A DNA stretch of 64,000 bases from UBA8828 sp964510855. Its GTDB lineage: Bacteria; Verrucomicrobiota; Verrucomicrobiia; Opitutales; UBA953. The stretch covers positions 16,502-80,501 of the forward strand of contig CAZEDB010000006.1 of NCBI GenBank assembly GCA_964510855.1, given 5' to 3'. The notes beneath the pieces are model-generated. The model was given only the letters and a program-made list of their open reading frames with translations, was not told the origin of the DNA and made no database searches. The position numbers were made by a program, and so were the translations under genes. This document shows, in pieces, positions 36,007 through 45,075 of the stretch (within the stretch, counting starts at the first letter, position 1; every line of letters starts with the position of its first letter).

Positions 36007-37272
36007 TTACTTCTTTTTAGCCTTGGATGGCGCCTTGGATGGCGCGGCGCGACGGGAAGATTTTTTAGCAACCTTCTTAGAGCGCAGGGAGCGACTAAGC
36101 TTAGCTGACTTTTTAAGCTTAGTCTTGGCCTTAACTTGGCTCTTAGCCTTCACCAGCTGCTTAGCTTTAGTTTTGGCCTGAGACTTCACGCGCTTGGTCT
36201 TCGCCGACGATTTTTTTCGGGACGGAGCTGCAGGCTGAGCCATACGCTTTAAAGTTAAGTCCTTGGCGGCTAGAGAAAGTTTATTCTCCTTCACCGCTTT
36301 CCAAAGTACCTCACGTAGTTCATTCAGCCCTTCCCCGCTTACGCAAGAGATGGGGACCACCGGTACAGGGAATTTGGCGCGGAAACGGGCGAGATTTTCG
36401 GCCGAAGCAGGTAGGTCCATTTTATTGGACACAACTAAACGCGGCTTCGCCGCCAGAATCTTGGAATAAAGCCGCAACTCACGGTCGAGTACCTTATAGT
36501 CATCCCAAGGTCGGCGTTGCTCGCTGCCCGACATATCCAACATAAAGACCAGTAGGGAGCAGCGCTCTATATGCTTAAGGAAGCGATGGCCCAGACCGCG
36601 ATTCTCACTCGCACCTTCAATCAGGCCCGGGATGTCCGCTAGATAAATCCGACCATGACGATCCGGATATTCAATCACGCCCACGTTAGCGTGCAGGGTG
36701 GTAAAGGGATAAGGCGCAACTTTAGGGCGCGCCGAGGTTAGCACCCGCGTCATCGAAGACTTACCTGCATTAGGATAACCCACCAAACCGAGATCGGCGA
36801 TGGTCTTCATCACTAAGCGGAAAGAGCCGGTTTCACCCACCTTACCTGGCGTCGTCATACGCGGCGCCTGATTAACGGAATTTCTAAAGGCGGTGTTACC
36901 TGTTCCGCCTCGACCGCCGCGCAGCAAGACCACGCGCTCGCCCACATCCGTGAGCTCAGCAACCAGGCGACCCGTTTCTAAATCTAAAATTTGCGTACCG
37001 GGGGGCAGCGGGAGAATAAGTTCTTTACCATCAAAGCCTGTGCGTAAGCGTCCCATGCCTGGCTGACCATTTTGGGCAGCGCGATTGGGCTGCCAGCGAT
37101 AAGACTCAAGATCTCCTTGGTTAGGATCGCAGAGTAATACCACATCACCCCCCTTGCCACCATTGCCGCCATCGGGTCCACCTTTGGGGATAAACTTTTC
37201 GCGACGGAAGGATAGGCATCCTGCACCGCCGCTACCGGCCTTGAGATGGACCTTTACTTCGTCGATAAACAT
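36007..37272 (-). CDS. obgE: Obg/CgtA GTPase with a histone-like Lys/Ala-rich tail
   Basis: 421 residues from the ATG giving MFIDEVKVHLKAGSGGAG. The glycine-rich Obg fold (1-160) is complete. The GTPase domain has G1 LVGYPNAGKSSMTRVL, the FTTLHANVGVI switch, G3 LADIPGLIEGASENRGLG and G4 SNKMDLP. Instead of the usual OCT domain, residues 344-421 form a 78-residue tail with 25 Lys and 6 Arg, no Asp or Glu, rich in Ala and Ser, resembling histone H1/HU-type extensions. Obg acts in 50S assembly and stress response. The tail probably adds nucleic-acid or ribosome contact. Confidence 0.95.
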   Translation of the reverse strand: MFIDEVKVHLKAGSGGAGCLSFRREKFIPKGGPDGGNGGKGGDVVLLCDPNQGDLESYRWQPNRAAQNGQPGMGRLRTGFDGKELILPLPPGTQILDLETGRLVAELTDVGERVVLLRGGRGGTGNTAFRNSVNQAPRMTTPGKVGETGSFRLVMKTIADLGLVGYPNAGKSSMTRVLTSARPKVAPYPFTTLHANVGVIEYPDRHGRIYLADIPGLIEGASENRGLGHRFLKHIERCSLLVFMLDMSGSEQRRPWDDYKVLDRELRLYSKILAAKPRLVVSNKMDLPASAENLARFRAKFPVPVVPISCVSGEGLNELREVLWKAVKENKLSLAAKDLTLKRMAQPAAPSRKKSSAKTKRVKSQAKTKAKQLVKAKSQVKAKTKLKKSAKLSRSLRSKKVAKKSSRRAAPSKAPSKAKKK

Positions 37273-37499
37273 AAGGGGAGGCAATCGATACCCACGAAGA
37301 GAAGGAAGACTAAAGCACTACGGGTAGGGTCAAGACCCGAGGGTCGCCGCGCCCCGATAGCCCACCCCATGAGCTGCCCTTTTCCTTGAGACGCAACGCC
37401 AGCCGACCCTGGGGACTTATCCCAGGTCAGGGATCTCGCCTTTTTCTCTCGCCCCCGTGGCAGGTTTCTATCCTCTTTGGGCTTTATTCCCCCACACCC
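37273..37499. promoter_or_regulatory. Divergent promoter region between obgE and ilvC
   Basis: This 227-base gap must contain the promoters of both genes. A hairpin CCTGGG...CCCAGG (37408-37413 and 37421-37426) lies in the presumptive ilvC leader. I see no riboswitch or attenuator peptide that I can name. Confidence 0.4.
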
Positions 37500-38537
37500 A
37501 TGCCCGCCAAAGTCCATACCGATCGCGATGCCGACCTCAAGAACCTCAAGGGCAAGACCCTAGCGGTGCTTGGCTTCGGTTCACAAGGCCACGCCCATGC
37601 CATGAACCTCCGCGACAGCGGTCTCAAGGTCATCGTTGGTCTCTATAAGGGCTCAAAGTCGGTAGCAGCCGCTACCAAGAAAGGTTTTAAAGTCTACGAA
37701 ACGGGCGAAGCCGTCCGCCGCGCCGACGTCATGCTCGTCGCCATCCCTGACATGAAGCAGGCCGATGTTTGGGCTAGCAGCATTGCTCCTAATCTCGGCA
37801 AGGGCGGCAAGACTGTCCTTTTCATTCACGGTCTCTCGATTCACTACAAACTGATTAAGCCCGGTAAGAATGTCGATATCGCCATGGTCGCTCCTAAGGG
37901 CCCTGGCCACGTGGTTCGCGCTCAGTATGTTGAAGGCAAAGGCGTCCCTGGCTTAGTTGCGGTCCAACAAGACAGCACCGGCCACGCGCTCAAGACCGCC
38001 TTGGCTTGGGCCAAAGGTATCGGTGCTACCCGCGCGGGTGTGATCAAGACCACCTTTAAGGAAGAAACCGAGACTGACCTCTTTGGTGAACAGGCCGTAC
38101 TTTGCGGCGGCGCTTCGGAACTCGTTAAGGTCGGCTTTGAGACGCTAGTAAAGGCCGGCTACCAACCTGAGATGGCCTACTTTGAGTGCCTCCACGAACT
38201 GAAACTGATTGTCGACCTCATGGTTGAGTCTGGCATCTCGGGTATGCGCTTCTCCATCTCGGAAACCGCCAAGTATGGCGATATCACGCGCGGTCCTCGC
38301 GTTATCAACAAGTCCTCGCGCAAGGCGATGGAAGATATTCTCAAAGAAATTCAGTCGGGCAAATTCACCCAACAGTGGGTTAAGGAGTATAAGGGTGGCC
38401 TGAAGAACTATAACCGCCTCCTCAAGCAGGGAGAGAATCACCCCATCGAAAAGACCGGCCAACGCCTCCGCGCGCTCATGCCTTGGGTGCAAAAGCGCAA
38501 CATCAAGGGCGCTCAGGCGGATTACACTACTAAGTAA
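37500..38537 (+). CDS. ilvC: Ketol-acid reductoisomerase (class I)
   Basis: 345 residues from the ATG giving MPAKVHTDRDADLKNLKG. It converts acetolactate to dihydroxyisovalerate in valine, leucine and isoleucine synthesis using NADPH and Mg. The nucleotide loop is LAVLGFGSQGHAHAMNLRDSG; the Mg-binding acidic cluster is in KTTFKEETETDLFGEQAVLCGG and the second in YFECLHELKLIVDLM. The single C-terminal domain makes it class I. No other ilv genes are nearby, and a strong terminator follows. Confidence 0.97.
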   Translation: MPAKVHTDRDADLKNLKGKTLAVLGFGSQGHAHAMNLRDSGLKVIVGLYKGSKSVAAATKKGFKVYETGEAVRRADVMLVAIPDMKQADVWASSIAPNLGKGGKTVLFIHGLSIHYKLIKPGKNVDIAMVAPKGPGHVVRAQYVEGKGVPGLVAVQQDSTGHALKTALAWAKGIGATRAGVIKTTFKEETETDLFGEQAVLCGGASELVKVGFETLVKAGYQPEMAYFECLHELKLIVDLMVESGISGMRFSISETAKYGDITRGPRVINKSSRKAMEDILKEIQSGKFTQQWVKEYKGGLKNYNRLLKQGENHPIEKTGQRLRALMPWVQKRNIKGAQADYTTK

Positions 38538-38555
38538 AGCTCGCCCTTACTTTTT

Positions 38556-38584
38556 AAAGGCCGGCGTTTGCCGGCCTTTTTCTT
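38556..38584 (+). terminator. Rho-independent terminator after ilvC
   Basis: AAAGGCCGGC-GTTT-GCCGGCCTTT with a TTTTTC tail: a perfect 10-bp GC-rich stem (38556-38565 and 38570-38579), 4-base loop and T tract. It lies 18 bp after the stop. The strongest terminator in the window. Confidence 0.93.
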
Positions 38585-38657
38585 TGGAACAGGTTCTACC
38601 CCGCCCTCTTTTTCGTTCTTCTACTTTAGTAAGTTTCGCTTCTACTCCTCACTCTGC

Positions 38658-40451
38658 ATGGCTCTTTTATCTCTGCTCGATGTTCATCTCGCCTTTGGGG
38701 GGCCGCCGGTGCTCGACGGAGTTAACCTGCAAATTGAAGAAGGTGAACGCGTTTGCTTACTCGGCCGCAATGGTGCGGGAAAAACCACCCTCTTTCGCAT
38801 TGCCACGGGGGCGATGCGACCTGACAGCGGAGAAATTGGGCGTTCTGCCCGACAAGCTTTTTTAAGCCAAGAAATCCCCGATACCCTCGCTGGAACCGTC
38901 CGCGACGTCGTCGCCGCGGGATTAGTCGCCAACGATGCTACCGAAGAAGATTGGGAGCGGGACTTACGGGTCGATGATCTCGTCGCCCGCCTGGGCCTGC
39001 CCGAAGACCGTGCTTTTGATGAACTTTCCGGCGGCTTGAAACGACGCTGTCTGCTCGCCCGGGCGTTAGCGGCTAAACCCGAACTGCTCTTACTCGACGA
39101 ACCTACCAATCACCTCGACCTCGAATCAATTCTTTGGATGGAGGAGTTTTTACTCGAGTCGCGGATTCCGATTTTCTTCGTGACGCACGACCGGGCCTTT
39201 ATTCGCCGGATGGCTTCACGCATTGTTGAACTCGACCGCGGGATACTCACCAACTGGCCCTGCGACTACGACACCTACCTACAACGCAAGGTCGAAGCTG
39301 AAGAAGTCGAACGTCAACGTCGGGCTGCCTTTGAGAAAAAACTTTCCCAAGAAGAGGCTTGGTCACGCCGCAGTCCGGGCGCTCAGCGCAAACGCTCAGA
39401 GGCTCGGATGGAATCGTTACGTAAATTACGCTCTGAACGCGGGGAATGGCGCCAAGCCGATGGTACCGCCAAAATGGGCTTGGGTGCAGGCGATCTCTCC
39501 GGCGTAAGGGTAGTCGATGCCGAAAACTTGGGCTTCGCTTACCCTGGACAGCCCCCGGTAGTAAAGGGACTCAATCTTGTTTTACGTCGCGGTGATAAAA
39601 TTGGTCTGATTGGGCCCAATGGCGCAGGGAAAACCACCTTGATTAAGTTATTACTCGGACAACTCACCCCCACGGAGGGTACGGTTAAACTTGGGACGCA
39701 ACTTGAAGTCACTTACTTCGATCAGATGCGCTCCGCGATTGATGATTCTAAAACCGTAGCGGAAAACGTTGCCGGAGGTAACGACAGTATTCAGGTGCAA
39801 GGGCGAAGCCGGCACGTGATTAGTTACCTCGAAGACTTCCTCTTTGAACCCTCCCGCGCCCGTTCCCCTGCCCGCATGCTCTCCGGGGGCGAGCGCAACC
39901 GACTGCTATTGGCCAAGCTATTAGCTAAGCCTGCCAATGTGCTCGTGCTCGATGAACCCACCAATGATTTAGACACCGATACCCTCGATGTCCTCGAGCA
40001 GTTAGTCGTCGATTACCCCGGCACGCTTTTACTCGTCAGTCACGATCGAGATTTCCTTGATAACGTTGTCACGAGCACCCTGGTCTTTGCCGGTAACGGT
40101 CGCATCACCGAGCATGCGGGCGGTTACTCCGATTGGCGGGCCGAGGTTGCCCGACGGGCCAAAACGCCTGCAGCTGCTAAGCCTGTAGCCAAATCCGCAA
40201 CCGCAGCACCGACACGTCCATCCACCCCAACCCCTCGCAAACTCTCTAATAAGGAACAACGCGAGCTCGCTGAACTTCCGGCCCAGATTGCGCTCTTGGA
40301 AAAGCAGCAGGCGGATTTATCAGCGCAACTCAACGACCCTGAACTTTATAAGCAAGGTCCAGCTCGGGCTCAAAGCATCCAAGCCCAACTCGCTAGCGCC
40401 GAACAAGCTCACGCGGCAGCGGTGGCGCGGTGGGTCGAACTCGAGGGCTAA
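38658..40451 (+). CDS. uup: ABC-F family ATPase, Uup type
   Basis: 597 residues from the ATG giving MALLSLLDVHLAFGG. There are two ATPase domains without transmembrane parts: Walker A GRNGAGKTTLFR and GPNGAGKTTLIK, signatures LSGGLKRRCLLA and LSGGERNRLLLA. The linker VEAEEVERQRRAAFEKKLSQEEAW.R and the GERR-like RKLRSERGEWRQ match Uup. A C-terminal extension (about 500-597) predicts a Lys/Ala-rich linker and coiled coil. ABC-F proteins bind the ribosomal E site and relieve stalls; Uup also affects DNA recombination. A second ABC-F lies at 61.5 kb. Confidence 0.93.
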   Translation: MALLSLLDVHLAFGGPPVLDGVNLQIEEGERVCLLGRNGAGKTTLFRIATGAMRPDSGEIGRSARQAFLSQEIPDTLAGTVRDVVAAGLVANDATEEDWERDLRVDDLVARLGLPEDRAFDELSGGLKRRCLLARALAAKPELLLLDEPTNHLDLESILWMEEFLLESRIPIFFVTHDRAFIRRMASRIVELDRGILTNWPCDYDTYLQRKVEAEEVERQRRAAFEKKLSQEEAWSRRSPGAQRKRSEARMESLRKLRSERGEWRQADGTAKMGLGAGDLSGVRVVDAENLGFAYPGQPPVVKGLNLVLRRGDKIGLIGPNGAGKTTLIKLLLGQLTPTEGTVKLGTQLEVTYFDQMRSAIDDSKTVAENVAGGNDSIQVQGRSRHVISYLEDFLFEPSRARSPARMLSGGERNRLLLAKLLAKPANVLVLDEPTNDLDTDTLDVLEQLVVDYPGTLLLVSHDRDFLDNVVTSTLVFAGNGRITEHAGGYSDWRAEVARRAKTPAAAKPVAKSATAAPTRPSTPTPRKLSNKEQRELAELPAQIALLEKQQADLSAQLNDPELYKQGPARAQSIQAQLASAEQAHAAAVARWVELEG

Positions 40452-40489
40452 GAGACGCCCCTACGTGGCTTTAGCCGAAACCCTCTCAC

Positions 40490-40915
40490 GTGTTACCCGA
40501 TAAGATGCAACAGCGCCTCGTGAGTATCCTCGCTGAATTCGGCTGCCAAACGGGAACCATTCATCGTACAGCTTCGGATGGTCAATTGGAACTCATTGTC
40601 CAAGTGGGCGTACCCGAATTTCTACTCCCCAAGATTGCACGCATCCCTTTCGGTAAGGGCATCGCCGGCTGTGCGGCAGAACGCCAAGCGCCGGTACAGC
40701 TTTGCAATCTCCAGACCGACCGTTCAGGAATCGCTCGGCCGGAAGCCAAAGCCACCGGCGTCAACGGCTCCCTCGCCGTTCCCATCCTAGACCCACGTGG
40801 GGCAGTCCTGGGCGTCATCGGCATCGGCATGAACCTTCCCCATGAGTTTCCAGCCGAGATTGTCGCACGCCTAGAAGCTCACGCTAAAACCCTAGCTAGC
40901 GAGTGGTCGGTATAA
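40490..40915 (+). CDS. Small GAF domain protein
   Basis: 141 residues from a GTG, or 136 from the ATG at 40505. A single GAF fold: GTIHRTASDGQLELIVQVG, IPFGKGIAGCAAERQAPVQL, and GSLAVPILDPRGAVLGVIGIG. It lacks the three-cysteine arrangement of free-methionine-sulfoxide reductases, so it is more likely a small-molecule sensor or binding module. No output domain is attached. Its neighbours are the Uup gene and a DUF485 gene; the effector and partner are unknown. Confidence 0.82.
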   Translation: MLPDKMQQRLVSILAEFGCQTGTIHRTASDGQLELIVQVGVPEFLLPKIARIPFGKGIAGCAAERQAPVQLCNLQTDRSGIARPEAKATGVNGSLAVPILDPRGAVLGVIGIGMNLPHEFPAEIVARLEAHAKTLASEWSV

Positions 40916-40973
40916 GCGCATTTTACGACTGACCTAAGCGCGTAGGGTGTTATCAAAAGGCCTACCCCAGCCT

Positions 40974-41270
40974 ATGAAAGATAACTCCCTGCACAGTGAG
41001 GCCTTCTTGGCCCGACTCATGCGTAATCAACTGCGCCTCTCAATAGCCTGCGCCGTGGCCTTCGTTATCGCTTTAGTGGCCCTGCCGTTGATGAATTATT
41101 ATCAGTCGGACTTAATGGCCCAACGCGTCGGGGGCTTTACCCTTAGTTGGCTCATTCTCGGGGTACTATTCTTTCCTTATGTATGGTTGCTGTCGTGGAT
41201 TTTCATTCGTCGCTCACTCGCACTAGAAACGCGCGAGGCTGCCGCTGCTAAAGAGGAGGCTGGACGATGA
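40974..41270 (+). CDS. DUF485 family small membrane protein
   Basis: 98 residues from the ATG giving MKDNSLHSEAFLARLM. Two transmembrane helices (about 24-45 and 57-80) and a charged C-terminus rich in Ala and Glu. DUF485 (YjcH-like) genes almost always precede ActP-type symporters, and here the stop overlaps the symporter ATG (ATGA). It is a likely accessory subunit of that transporter. Confidence 0.9.
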   Translation: MKDNSLHSEAFLARLMRNQLRLSIACAVAFVIALVALPLMNYYQSDLMAQRVGGFTLSWLILGVLFFPYVWLLSWIFIRRSLALETREAAAAKEEAGR

Positions 41271-43099
41271 ACCCAGTTTTGGCTCTGTGGGGCGGCGTTG
41301 ACCCCTGGATTGCGATCTTCTCGTTAGTCACGGTCATCATCACGGTGGCGATGGGCTTTTGGTCGGCGGGCAAATCTAAATCTGCGGGCGACTTCTTTGT
41401 CGCTGGCCGCTCCGTTTCGGTGGGTTGGAATGCTTCCGCTATCTCAGGGGAGTACTTATCGGCTGCCTCATTTATGGGCATTGCTGGCATGGTGATGGCG
41501 GTTGGCTATGATGCGCTTTGGTATCCCGTCTGCTACGCCTGCGGTTATTTATTTCTACTCTTATTCATCGCGGGTCCTCTGCGCCGATTTGGAGCCTATA
41601 CGATTCCTGATTTTGCTGAAGGACGTTACGACTCGCCGGTTTTCCGCAAGATCGCGGTCTGTTTTGTGCTTTTCATCGGCTTCTTCTACACCATGCCGCA
41701 GATGAAAGGTGCGGGTACGACCCTCGCCTACATCTTCCCAGGTCTGCCTTATTGGGCGGGCGTCGTCGTAGTCGGTGCGGTAATCACCCTCAACGTCTCA
41801 CTCGGCGGCATGAAGGGCATCACCCTGGTACAAGCGTTTCAGTATTGGCTCAAGATGTTCGCCATTGCTCTGCCCATCTTTGTCTTAGCGTCCGTACTAG
41901 GCCACTACCACCAACACTTAGGTGCGAATCGCACCAGCCAAGAAACGGGTTCAACGCTTACTTCAGAAATTTCTCGGGACGCATTACCTGCCAAGGCCCC
42001 GAGCGATGAGCAGTGGATCACACCATTTGGACGGCTCACGACTAAGGCGGTCGACACCGCCATCGCCGCTGCGCCCACCGCCGAGGCTAAGGCCGCACTC
42101 GAAGCGGATAAACGTCCCTTCTCCCTCCTCTACACCTACTCGCTCATCATTGCCTTAGTCTGCGGCACAGCTGGGCTCCCTCACATCTTGGTTCGCTTCT
42201 ACACTAATCCCGATGGTGTGGCCGCCAAGCGCACCACGATGTGGGTGATGATTTTAATTGGGGTATTTTATCTCTTCACGCCCATCTATGGAGTGATGGG
42301 TCGCTCCCTCGCGCCCTACCTCTATGAGGGCTTAGGCGCAAAAGGGACGGATAAAATTGTCTTAGAACTCCCCACCCTCCTGGCCGCTAAGGATCTCTCC
42401 CTACTAGGCTCAATCCTAAGTGGCATCACCTGCGCCGGCGCCTTCGCTGCGTTTATGTCCACCTTCTCTGGCCTGCTGGTCTCAATGACAGGTGCCCTCG
42501 CCCACGATGTCTACGGCCGCATCCTTCGCCCGCAATCGACTCCCGAACAACGCCTACGCGCCTTCAAATGGTGTGCGGTTCTCATCGGCGGCATGTCGAT
42601 TGGCCTAGGCATGCAAGTTGAAGCCCTCGAAATTAATTTCATGGTCGGGCAAGCCTTTGCCATCGCCGCCGCGAGCTACTTCCCGCTGCTCTTTTTAAGC
42701 GTGTGGTGGCGCGGCATGACTATGCCGGGAGCAGCTGCTGGCATGTTAGCAGGTGGACTCTCCGCACTCGCCGCCATCTCACTCACGTCGTTCTCCGATA
42801 TCGCGCTTGCAGGTGCGAAGAAACTTCCGGCAGTCGACGTGGTCGCTTACTGGGCTGACCGTCCCGTCGCTAAAGCCTTAGCGGATTTCTGGGCCGCCCA
42901 ACCCCTCGCTCGTATTCTTTGCGAGCAACCCGCTATTTGGGCGGTTCCGCTCGCGATTGGTTTAATGTGGATGGTCTCTAAGGCAACGGCCCAGGAAATA
43001 CCCAAGGATATACGCATGAAGATGCTCGTGTTACACGCCCCTGAATCGCTCGGACTCAAACAAGAGTACATCAAGGAACACGAAGGCGTGGGACACTGA
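41267..43099 (+). CDS. actP: Sodium:solute symporter, ActP acetate-permease type
   Basis: 610 residues with about 13 hydrophobic segments. SSS-family marks include the unwound TM1-like WNASAISGEYLSAASFMGIAG, GPLRRFGAYTIPDFAEGRYDS, and the Na-site region CAGAFAAFMSTFSGLLVSMTGALAHDVYGR. A hydrophilic insertion at about 225-280 replaces a short loop of typical ActP. Likely substrates are acetate or other short carboxylates. It is translationally coupled to the DUF485 gene. Confidence 0.92.
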   Translation: MNPVLALWGGVDPWIAIFSLVTVIITVAMGFWSAGKSKSAGDFFVAGRSVSVGWNASAISGEYLSAASFMGIAGMVMAVGYDALWYPVCYACGYLFLLLFIAGPLRRFGAYTIPDFAEGRYDSPVFRKIAVCFVLFIGFFYTMPQMKGAGTTLAYIFPGLPYWAGVVVVGAVITLNVSLGGMKGITLVQAFQYWLKMFAIALPIFVLASVLGHYHQHLGANRTSQETGSTLTSEISRDALPAKAPSDEQWITPFGRLTTKAVDTAIAAAPTAEAKAALEADKRPFSLLYTYSLIIALVCGTAGLPHILVRFYTNPDGVAAKRTTMWVMILIGVFYLFTPIYGVMGRSLAPYLYEGLGAKGTDKIVLELPTLLAAKDLSLLGSILSGITCAGAFAAFMSTFSGLLVSMTGALAHDVYGRILRPQSTPEQRLRAFKWCAVLIGGMSIGLGMQVEALEINFMVGQAFAIAAASYFPLLFLSVWWRGMTMPGAAAGMLAGGLSALAAISLTSFSDIALAGAKKLPAVDVVAYWADRPVAKALADFWAAQPLARILCEQPAIWAVPLAIGLMWMVSKATAQEIPKDIRMKMLVLHAPESLGLKQEYIKEHEGVGH

Positions 43100-43430
43100 G
43101 GGTAGGGATTAGCTGGGTAGCTCATTAGCTCACTAGCTCGCTAGCTTCCTAGCTAATTATCTCTCATCTCTAATCCCTAATCTCGACTCAGCTGGCTAGC
43201 GATTAAGCCATTCAGCCTGTCTCAACTTTCTACCTTTTACCTTCTACTTTCTACTCTTTCCCATTCCCCAATTCACCAGTTCCCTCTTCTCTAATCTCTT
43301 ATCCCTCCTCCCTCATCCCTGATCCCCCATCCCTCATCCCGAATCCCTAATCCCTCATCTCGTATCTCTTATCCCCGCCAAACCCCTTTTTTCTTCCTAA
43401 CCTTACCAGACGAGGCTACCTCTGCATCTG
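43100..43430. repeat. 331-base intergenic region of degenerate TAATCCCTAATC / TAGCTC-type repeats
   Basis: No gene. It starts GAGGGTAGGGATTAGC, then a CTCATTAGCTCACTAGCTCGCTAGC stretch (about 43120-43155), then pyrimidine-rich units of ATCCCTAATC / CTCATCCC type to about 43380, ending in a T-rich run before hemC. The units are the inverse complement of those at 46.15-46.56 kb; a 28-base block is exact. The hemC promoter should lie near its right end but no clear -35/-10 was found. Confidence 0.8.
43158..43185 (+). repeat. 28-bp inverted repeat, left arm
   Basis: Exactly complementary to 46485-46512. Similarity continues imperfectly on both sides (CTCATTAGCTC before it and CTCAGCTG after it). 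The pair encloses hemC, hemD, trpF and glnB. Confidence 0.85.
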
Positions 43431-44279
43431 ATGCGTCCGCTTGTACTTTTAACCCGAGGCAGCCCCCTAGCCCGACGCCAGGCGGACCTTGCGGCCGCGC
43501 ACCTCAGCGCTGCCCTTGGCCGGCCAACCGAGATCCGTATCGTAGTTACCACCGGTGACCGTCAAACGGAGTGGTCGCTAGAAAAACAAGGTGGCAAGGG
43601 ACTCTTTACGGTTGAACTCGAACAAGCTTTATTACGCCACGAAGGTGACATTGCGGTGCATAGCGCGAAAGACTTACCTACGGAGTTACCCCCAGGTCTG
43701 GCCCTCGCAGGTTATTTACCGCGCGAAGATGCGCGCGATACGTGGATTTGTCGGCACGATTGCACGCAACCTCACACCGTAGCAACGGGCAGCCCCCGTC
43801 GACGTGCCCAAGGGCAGAAGTTATTTTCTCCCGTAACCTGGATGGAACTGCGCGGAAATGTCGACACCCGCCTACGTAAAGTAGCAGAGGGTCAAGCGGA
43901 TGGTACCTTCCTCGCCCAAGCCGGACTTAACCGACTCGGCATCACCAGTTGGCCCGGGCTCATCTTCACACCATTAAGTTTCACACAAATGGTACCAGCT
44001 GCGGGACAAGGGGCGGTAGCCCTGCAAGTACGCTCAGCGGAAGCATCCGCATATGCAGGCGTCTTAGATCAACCAACCGCACGCGCAGTTACCATTGAGC
44101 GCCTCTTTCTGGCTCAACTCGGCGAAGGCTGCCATACCGCCTTTGCCTGCCATGTGAAGGACACCTCGGTCATGCTTTTTCGTGACGATTTTGGCCGACA
44201 TGAATTCCCCATGTTAGCGAAGAACGCCGACGAAGCGTTACCACGAGTTGCCGAAATCCTGCGGACCCTTAAAACTTAA
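43431..44279 (+). CDS. hemC: Hydroxymethylbilane synthase (porphobilinogen deaminase)
   Basis: 282 residues, somewhat short (about 300-315 is usual), from reduction of domain 3. It joins four porphobilinogens into hydroxymethylbilane in the haem pathway. Motifs: LLTRGSPLARRQADL, KGLFTVELEQALL, AVHSAKDLPTELPPGL, TGSPRRRAQ and LRGNVDTRLRKV. The dipyrromethane cofactor Cys is in GEGCHTAFACHV. It is the first gene of hemC-hemD-trpF, 4 bp before hemD. Confidence 0.96.
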   Translation: MRPLVLLTRGSPLARRQADLAAAHLSAALGRPTEIRIVVTTGDRQTEWSLEKQGGKGLFTVELEQALLRHEGDIAVHSAKDLPTELPPGLALAGYLPREDARDTWICRHDCTQPHTVATGSPRRRAQGQKLFSPVTWMELRGNVDTRLRKVAEGQADGTFLAQAGLNRLGITSWPGLIFTPLSFTQMVPAAGQGAVALQVRSAEASAYAGVLDQPTARAVTIERLFLAQLGEGCHTAFACHVKDTSVMLFRDDFGRHEFPMLAKNADEALPRVAEILRTLKT

Positions 44280-44283
44280 TTGC

Positions 44284-45075
44284 ATGTCATCTGCTAAGCT
44301 CAAAGGCCGACGCGTGGTCTTGACCCGTCCTGAAGGTTCAGGCGCAGCTTGGCGCGCTGCCCTGGAAGCCGCCGGAGCCGAGGTCTCTGAACTTCCCCTC
44401 CTCGCCCTTACCTACGAACCCGACCAAGTCATGCTCAATGAGGTACTCGAAGGCATTGGTGAGTATGACTGGATTGTCTTTACCAGTGCCAATGGCGTGA
44501 AAGGTTTTTTTGACCGCTTCTTCGAACGTTTTCGCGATATTCGCTCTATCGGGGGCGCCCGCCTCGCCTGCGTTGGACCCGCTACAGAGAAGGCCTTACT
44601 TAGCTACCATTTAGAAAGTGATTTAACCCCGTTGGAGTCCGACGGCGTTACGCTGGCGCGAAAGTTAATGACGGATTTCGATGTAGAGAATCAAAAGCTC
44701 CTAGTAGTGACGGGTAATTTATCGAGCAACGAAGTACCCCTACTTCTTGCCAATCAAGGTATGGCAATTGTTGATGTCTTACGCACCTACATCACGGACG
44801 CACGTGACGTAGGCGGCACCGAAGCAGCTGAAGACTTTCGGCGCCACGGTGCGGATGTATTAGTTTTTGCCAGCCCCTCAGCGGTTGAATCCTTTCTCCA
44901 TCAAGCTGCCTCTTTAAAGCCAGATACCGGCGCAAGGCAGCCCAAGACGGTTGCAGTCGGCCCCACCACCGCAGATGCCTTACGACGCGCCGGCATTCCT
45001 ATTGGTGCGGTCGCAGCTCAACCCACGCCTCAAGGTATTCGCGACGCGGTCACGAGTGCCCTCACCAGCGCATGA
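44284..45075 (+). CDS. hemD: Uroporphyrinogen-III synthase
   Basis: 263 residues from the ATG giving MSSAKLKGRRVVLTRPEGSG. It closes hydroxymethylbilane to uroporphyrinogen III. Family marks: VVLTRPEGSGAAWRAALEAAGAEV..LPLLAL, YDWIVFTSANGVKGFF, CVGPATEKALL, and ADVLVFASPSAVESFL with VAVGPTTADALRRAG. HemD is a poorly conserved family, so position after hemC helps. Its stop overlaps the trpF start (ATGA). Confidence 0.95.
   Translation: MSSAKLKGRRVVLTRPEGSGAAWRAALEAAGAEVSELPLLALTYEPDQVMLNEVLEGIGEYDWIVFTSANGVKGFFDRFFERFRDIRSIGGARLACVGPATEKALLSYHLESDLTPLESDGVTLARKLMTDFDVENQKLLVVTGNLSSNEVPLLLANQGMAIVDVLRTYITDARDVGGTEAAEDFRRHGADVLVFASPSAVESFLHQAASLKPDTGARQPKTVAVGPTTADALRRAGIPIGAVAAQPTPQGIRDAVTSALTSA

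Noticed and set aside
37273..37499. Riboswitch or attenuator before ilvC
   Set aside because: Only a short CCTGGG/CCCAGG hairpin is visible; no known riboswitch core and no leader peptide rich in Val, Leu or Ile.
40490..40915. Free methionine-(R)-sulfoxide reductase
   Set aside because: It is a lone GAF domain, but it lacks the cysteine cluster that defines that enzyme.
43100..43430. Possible CRISPR array or tandem-repeat array
   Set aside because: Units are degenerate, 7-10 bases long and contiguous; there are no constant 25-40 bp repeats with unique spacers and no cas genes.
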